Part shown: positions 7,629 through 10,131 of the stretch, piece by piece
How positions within the stretch are numbered: position 1 is the first letter of the stretch
Layout: every line of letters starts with the position of its first letter
NCBI GenBank assembly: GCA_003694825.1
Contig: RFJS01000009.1
Span: forward strand, 1-10,131
Source of the DNA: Verrucomicrobiota bacterium
GTDB taxonomy: Bacteria > Verrucomicrobiota > Verrucomicrobiia > Opitutales > Opitutaceae
Direction of reading: 5' to 3'
Length of the DNA stretch: 10,131 bases
The notes under the pieces: generated by a model
The model's database searches: none
Seen by the model: only the letters and a program-made list of their open reading frames with translations
What the model was told of the DNA's origin: nothing
Made by a program: the position numbers and the translations under genes

Positions 7629-7629
7629 T
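7616..7629. promoter_or_regulatory. Near-palindrome overlapping the -35 box of the uppS promoter
   Basis: ATTGGCCGGTCAAT is an inverted repeat with six of seven base pairs matched; the exception is a G opposite T. It completely overlaps the -35 element of the proposed uppS promoter and lies about 120 bases upstream of phhB on the other strand. A dimeric repressor could bind there, but a single short palindrome in GC-rich DNA may be chance. Confidence 0.25.
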
Positions 7630-7748
7630 GGGAGAATCCCTTCGCCGGCGGCTCGAGGGGAAAGCGTGGACGGAAATGGGTGACCGCCCGCGCCGGTATC
7701 GGGTGGGGGGATGTTGACTTCGACGACGGGGCGGCTTCGTTTCGCGGC

Positions 7749-8042
7749 ATGAGCGACCCCCTTGCCGATGATGCGATCGCCGACGCGCTCGAGCAGCTCC
7801 CACTGTGGCGGCGCGAGGGCGACGCGCTGATCGCCACGTTTCGGATGCGCGACTTTTCGGAGGCGCTGGGCTTTATCGTCCGCGTGGGGATCGAGGCGGA
7901 GCGCCTGAATCATCATCCCGAGATCACCAATGTGTGGAATCGCGTGACTTTGCGCCTGACGACCCACGACGCGGGCAATCGCATCACCCGGCGCGACCTC
8001 GAGCTGGCTGCCGCGATCAGCCGGCTTTTCGCCGGAGGCTGA
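7749..8042 (+). CDS. phhB: 4a-hydroxytetrahydrobiopterin dehydratase (pterin-4a-carbinolamine dehydratase)
   Basis: Dehydrates the 4a-hydroxypterin formed by aromatic amino acid hydroxylases, so that the pterin cofactor can be recycled. The 97-residue protein matches the family signature: ERLNHHP (51-57), then W63, then H73, then D83. Spacing is exactly as in the family pattern. The likely catalytic histidines are H55, H56 and H73. The start ATG at 7749 gives the normal length of about 95-110 residues. The frame is open back to 7560, but that part overlaps uppS and shows no family similarity. No Shine-Dalgarno sequence or clear promoter is visible. No phenylalanine hydroxylase gene is nearby, so its partner is unknown. 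It diverges from uppS and converges on the flavoprotein gene downstream. Confidence 0.92.
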   Translation: MSDPLADDAIADALEQLPLWRREGDALIATFRMRDFSEALGFIVRVGIEAERLNHHPEITNVWNRVTLRLTTHDAGNRITRRDLELAAAISRLFAGG

Positions 8043-8044
8043 TC
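8015..8044 (+). other. Hairpin spanning the phhB stop codon
   Basis: GATCAGCC (8015-8022) pairs perfectly with GGCTGATC (8037-8044). Inside, GGC (8023-8025) pairs with GCC (8031-8033) around a TTTTC loop, leaving GGA (8034-8036) as a bulge. There is no T-run after it, so it is not a standard intrinsic terminator. It lies between two convergent genes, where a transcript-ending or stabilising structure would be expected. Confidence 0.35.
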
Positions 8045-8069
8045 GGCGCGCCGGAGGCTGATCGGCGCG
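8032..8069. repeat. Perfect 19-bp tandem direct repeat at the 3' end of phhB
   Basis: The unit CCGGAGGCTGATCGGCGCG occurs at 8032-8050 and again at 8051-8069 without a mismatch. A weak third start (GCGGAGG, 8070-8076) follows. The first copy holds the phhB stop codon TGA (8040-8042); the second lies wholly in the spacer. The junction creates the 10-base palindrome CGGCGCGCCG (8044-8053). Each copy contains GGCTGATC, the right arm of the hairpin at the stop codon, so two alternative hairpins are possible. It looks like a recent slippage duplication. Confidence 0.9.
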
Positions 8070-8107
8070 GCGGAGGGGCCACGTGCGCGCGCCTCAGTCT
8101 CAGCGCC

Positions 8108-10131
8108 TTAGGAACCCGGAGGTCGGGCACCGGCATTGGCCGGCGTCGCGGCGCTGACGAGATCCATGGTGGTCACGAGGCCGCAAAGGCGTCCTGAATC
8201 TGGCTCGAAGACGGCGATCTTGTTGCTGCCCGAGCGAATCAGCCGCTCGATCACCTCGCGGACCGTCGCGGTGGGCGGCACCGTCGGGACCTGCGTCAAT
8301 CCCGCCGCTTCGATCGGCGACTCGCGCCGGGCATCGGCCTGTTTGAGGAAATCGTAGAGATCGTCGCGCCGGATCAATCCACGGTAGCGCCCATCCGCAT
8401 CGACGACCGGATATGAGCTGTGAGGCCGGGCTCGCAGCGTGGGTAGAATCTCGGCGATCGGCTGGTCTCGCCGGAAGACCACGAGGTCGCGGCTCACGAG
8501 GTCCGAGATCGGCGCATCGAGGATTTCCGCGGGCAGCCGGGCCGCGATCGCGTCGATGACGCTCCGGGACTGGTAGCGGGTGGCGCTTTTCCGGAAAAGC
8601 CGGCCGAGAGAACCGCCGCTGCCGACGATCTGGCGGAAGACCGAACCGGGAATGGCCACGAGAGCGGTCGGTTCGGCGGCGGTCGCCGTGAAGCGCCAGA
8701 CGCGGTCGCTCAGCAGGGCCCGTTCGCCGAAATAATCGCCGGCACGATGGGAACTGACCACACCGTGTTCGTCGCTGAGGTCGATTCGCCCGGAACGCAC
8801 AACATAGAGTGAAAATGCGGGTTCGCCGGCGCGGAAGAGCACGTCTCCCGCCTCCAGATGCATCTCCTTGACCTGCTGGCTGTAGCGCGGGCTGAGCATG
8901 TTGATGTCGCGCGGGAAGAACAGATCCAGCGTCCAGTCGATGAGGACCCGCAGCTTTCGATCGATGCGCGGGAGCTTCATCAGGTAGATCGTGCGCCACA
9001 TCCACCATGCGATGAACCCGGAGAACTTCAGGCCGAGAATCTGGGCGACGGCCGCGCGATGGCCGATGGTGGCCAGCTCGCCGAGGCCGCGAAAGGTGAA
9101 ATCCCGGGGAGGCTTGCCCTCGAGGACGGCGGCGAGGTTCCTGCCCAGAAGCCTCCCCTGTCGGTAGGCGAACTGAGCCGTCTGCGGACACCACCCGCCG
9201 TCGACGTGCGGCACGGCGGCACAATCGCCCGCCGCCCAGAGCTCCCGCACCCCTTCGACCCGCAGGCTCGGCCCGGTGATGATGCGGCCGCGTTCGGTCG
9301 GCAGAGACGCCTCGTTGATCAGCTTCTGTACGACGGGGTGGGGCGCATTGCCGATCGTCGAGACAACCGTTGCGGTGGACAGGGCGGTCCCGTCGTCCAG
9401 GACGACCCGCGTCGCGGAAACCGCGGACACGCGCCGGGCGAGGTGGAGTTCGAGGCCGCGGCTGCGCATCAATCGGGCGGTGTATTCGCTGAGCGACGGA
9501 GAGAGAGTGGGGAGAAGGCGCTCGCCGCTGTGCACCAGCACGACCCTGGGGTTCTCCACCGCCAGATCGGGATAATAGCGCAAAATACCGTGCAGCATGT
9601 CCAGAATCTGCCCGGCTGTTTCGACGCCGGAATAACCGCCCCCGACCACGACGAATGTCAGCAGCCGTTGCCTCACTTCCGGATCGGTTGCCACATTCGC
9701 CTCCTCGAGCCGACCCAACAGGGTGCTGCGCAGCAGCATGGCATCGCCCACGTTGCGCATGAGGAAAGCGTGCTCCGCCATCCCCGGGATGCGCGACAGA
9801 TCGACGACGGCGCCGAGCGCAACCACGAGATGTCGGAACCCGAGAGTGACGGCCCCGGCATTCGGACCCGCAAGGAAACGCACCGACCGCGCCGCCCAGT
9901 CCACCGTCTCGACCCTCCCCTTGAAAATGGTCACGTGCCGGCAGAGAAGGCGGAGCGGATTGACCACGTGTCGTGGGGAGACCGACGCTCCGGCCACTTC
10001 CGCCAGCATCGGCTGAAAGACCATGTAGTTTTCCTCGGAAATCAATGCGACCGAGCGCCCCCGGGTCCGGCCGAGGCGGCGCCCAAGCTCCTGAGCGGCA
10101 TACACACCGGCGAACCCTCCGCCGAGGATAA
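8108..10131 (-). CDS. NDH-2-like FAD/NAD(P)H oxidoreductase fused to a cyclic-nucleotide-binding domain and a CBS pair (5' end missing)
   Basis: Type II NADH dehydrogenases pass electrons from NADH through FAD to quinone without pumping protons. 673 residues are visible, counted from the first complete codon (10129). The FAD-binding loop ILGGGFAG is at 1-8, so only a few N-terminal residues are missing; the in-frame GTG at 10105 lies inside this motif and is not the start. The NAD(P)H loop VVVGGGYSG is at 160-168, AAGDCAAV (299-306) is the second FAD motif, and ELATIGHRAAVA (351-362) resembles the NDH-2 signature. The segment 368-409, with FIAWWMWRTIYLMKLPRIDR, resembles the membrane-attachment region of NDH-2. 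Residues about 418-500 are a cyclic-nucleotide-binding fold with the phosphate-binding cassette GDYFGERALL (464-473) and a following R479. Residues about 540-600 and 605-665 are two CBS domains; the second has the canonical GLVTTMD (650-656), while the first has R in place of S/T. The gene converges on phhB, 65 bases away. The flavoprotein class is sure; quinone reduction and ligand binding are inferred. Confidence 0.9.
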   Translation of the reverse strand, partial: ILGGGFAGVYAAQELGRRLGRTRGRSVALISEENYMVFQPMLAEVAGASVSPRHVVNPLRLLCRHVTIFKGRVETVDWAARSVRFLAGPNAGAVTLGFRHLVVALGAVVDLSRIPGMAEHAFLMRNVGDAMLLRSTLLGRLEEANVATDPEVRQRLLTFVVVGGGYSGVETAGQILDMLHGILRYYPDLAVENPRVVLVHSGERLLPTLSPSLSEYTARLMRSRGLELHLARRVSAVSATRVVLDDGTALSTATVVSTIGNAPHPVVQKLINEASLPTERGRIITGPSLRVEGVRELWAAGDCAAVPHVDGGWCPQTAQFAYRQGRLLGRNLAAVLEGKPPRDFTFRGLGELATIGHRAAVAQILGLKFSGFIAWWMWRTIYLMKLPRIDRKLRVLIDWTLDLFFPRDINMLSPRYSQQVKEMHLEAGDVLFRAGEPAFSLYVVRSGRIDLSDEHGVVSSHRAGDYFGERALLSDRVWRFTATAAEPTALVAIPGSVFRQIVGSGGSLGRLFRKSATRYQSRSVIDAIAARLPAEILDAPISDLVSRDLVVFRRDQPIAEILPTLRARPHSSYPVVDADGRYRGLIRRDDLYDFLKQADARRESPIEAAGLTQVPTVPPTATVREVIERLIRSGSNKIAVFEPDSGRLCGLVTTMDLVSAATPANAGARPPGS

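Noticed and set aside
7714..7742. TTGACT with a weak -10 (TCGTTT) as a promoter for phhB
   Set aside because: The -10 box fits poorly and lies directly against the start codon, leaving no room for a leader.
7560..7748. N-terminal extension of phhB back to 7560
   Set aside because: It overlaps uppS on the other strand, is low-complexity and would give a protein far longer than the usual 95-110 residues.
7585..7803. N-terminal extension of uppS to 7803
   Set aside because: The extra 73 residues are arginine-rich, overlap phhB and the proposed promoter, and have no similarity to the family, which normally starts 15-25 residues before the catalytic aspartate.
10103..10105. GTG at 10105 as the start of the flavoprotein
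   Set aside because: The frame continues upstream to the window edge and encodes the FAD-binding glycine loop just before this codon, so the true start is outside the window.

Overview
The window comes from a GC-rich bacterial chromosome and is gene-dense, with no gap between genes longer than about 165 bases. The best guess for the host is a member of the PVC group, most likely Verrucomicrobiota (Opitutae-like). The main reason is the IspG: it is the long form with a large domain inserted between barrel and Fe-S domain, known from plants, Chlamydiae and relatives. The uppS-cdsA-dxr-rseP-ispG order also occurs in other phyla (for example Clostridia), so the taxonomic call is an inference. I see no mobile element, CRISPR array, tRNA or rRNA.

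Most of the window is one leftward (minus-strand) cluster, read from right to left. It starts with uppS (TTG start, 7584), followed by cdsA, dxr, rseP and ispG, with gaps of 13, 10, 19 and 47 bases. After a 131-base gap come a rhomboid intramembrane protease gene and, 12 bases on, the 5' end of a probable glnE cut by the left edge. Dxr and IspG are the second and the penultimate step of the MEP isoprenoid pathway. UppS spends the C5 products on the C55 lipid carrier for the cell wall, CdsA makes CDP-diacylglycerol for phospholipids, and RseP is the site-2 membrane protease. The cluster therefore joins isoprenoid supply, envelope lipid synthesis and membrane proteolysis. A good sigma-70-like promoter lies just upstream of uppS and implies a very short leader. 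Nearly all starts in the cluster lack a Shine-Dalgarno sequence; dxr is the exception.

Divergent from uppS is a small plus-strand gene for pterin-4a-carbinolamine dehydratase (PhhB). Its 3' end carries a perfect 19-bp tandem duplication covering the stop codon, and a hairpin.

Converging on phhB from the right is the most unusual gene, cut at its 5' end by the window edge. It encodes a type II NADH dehydrogenase-like flavoprotein fused to a cyclic-nucleotide-binding domain and then a pair of CBS domains. This looks like a respiratory or redox enzyme with two built-in nucleotide-sensing modules and is the best candidate here for undescribed biology.
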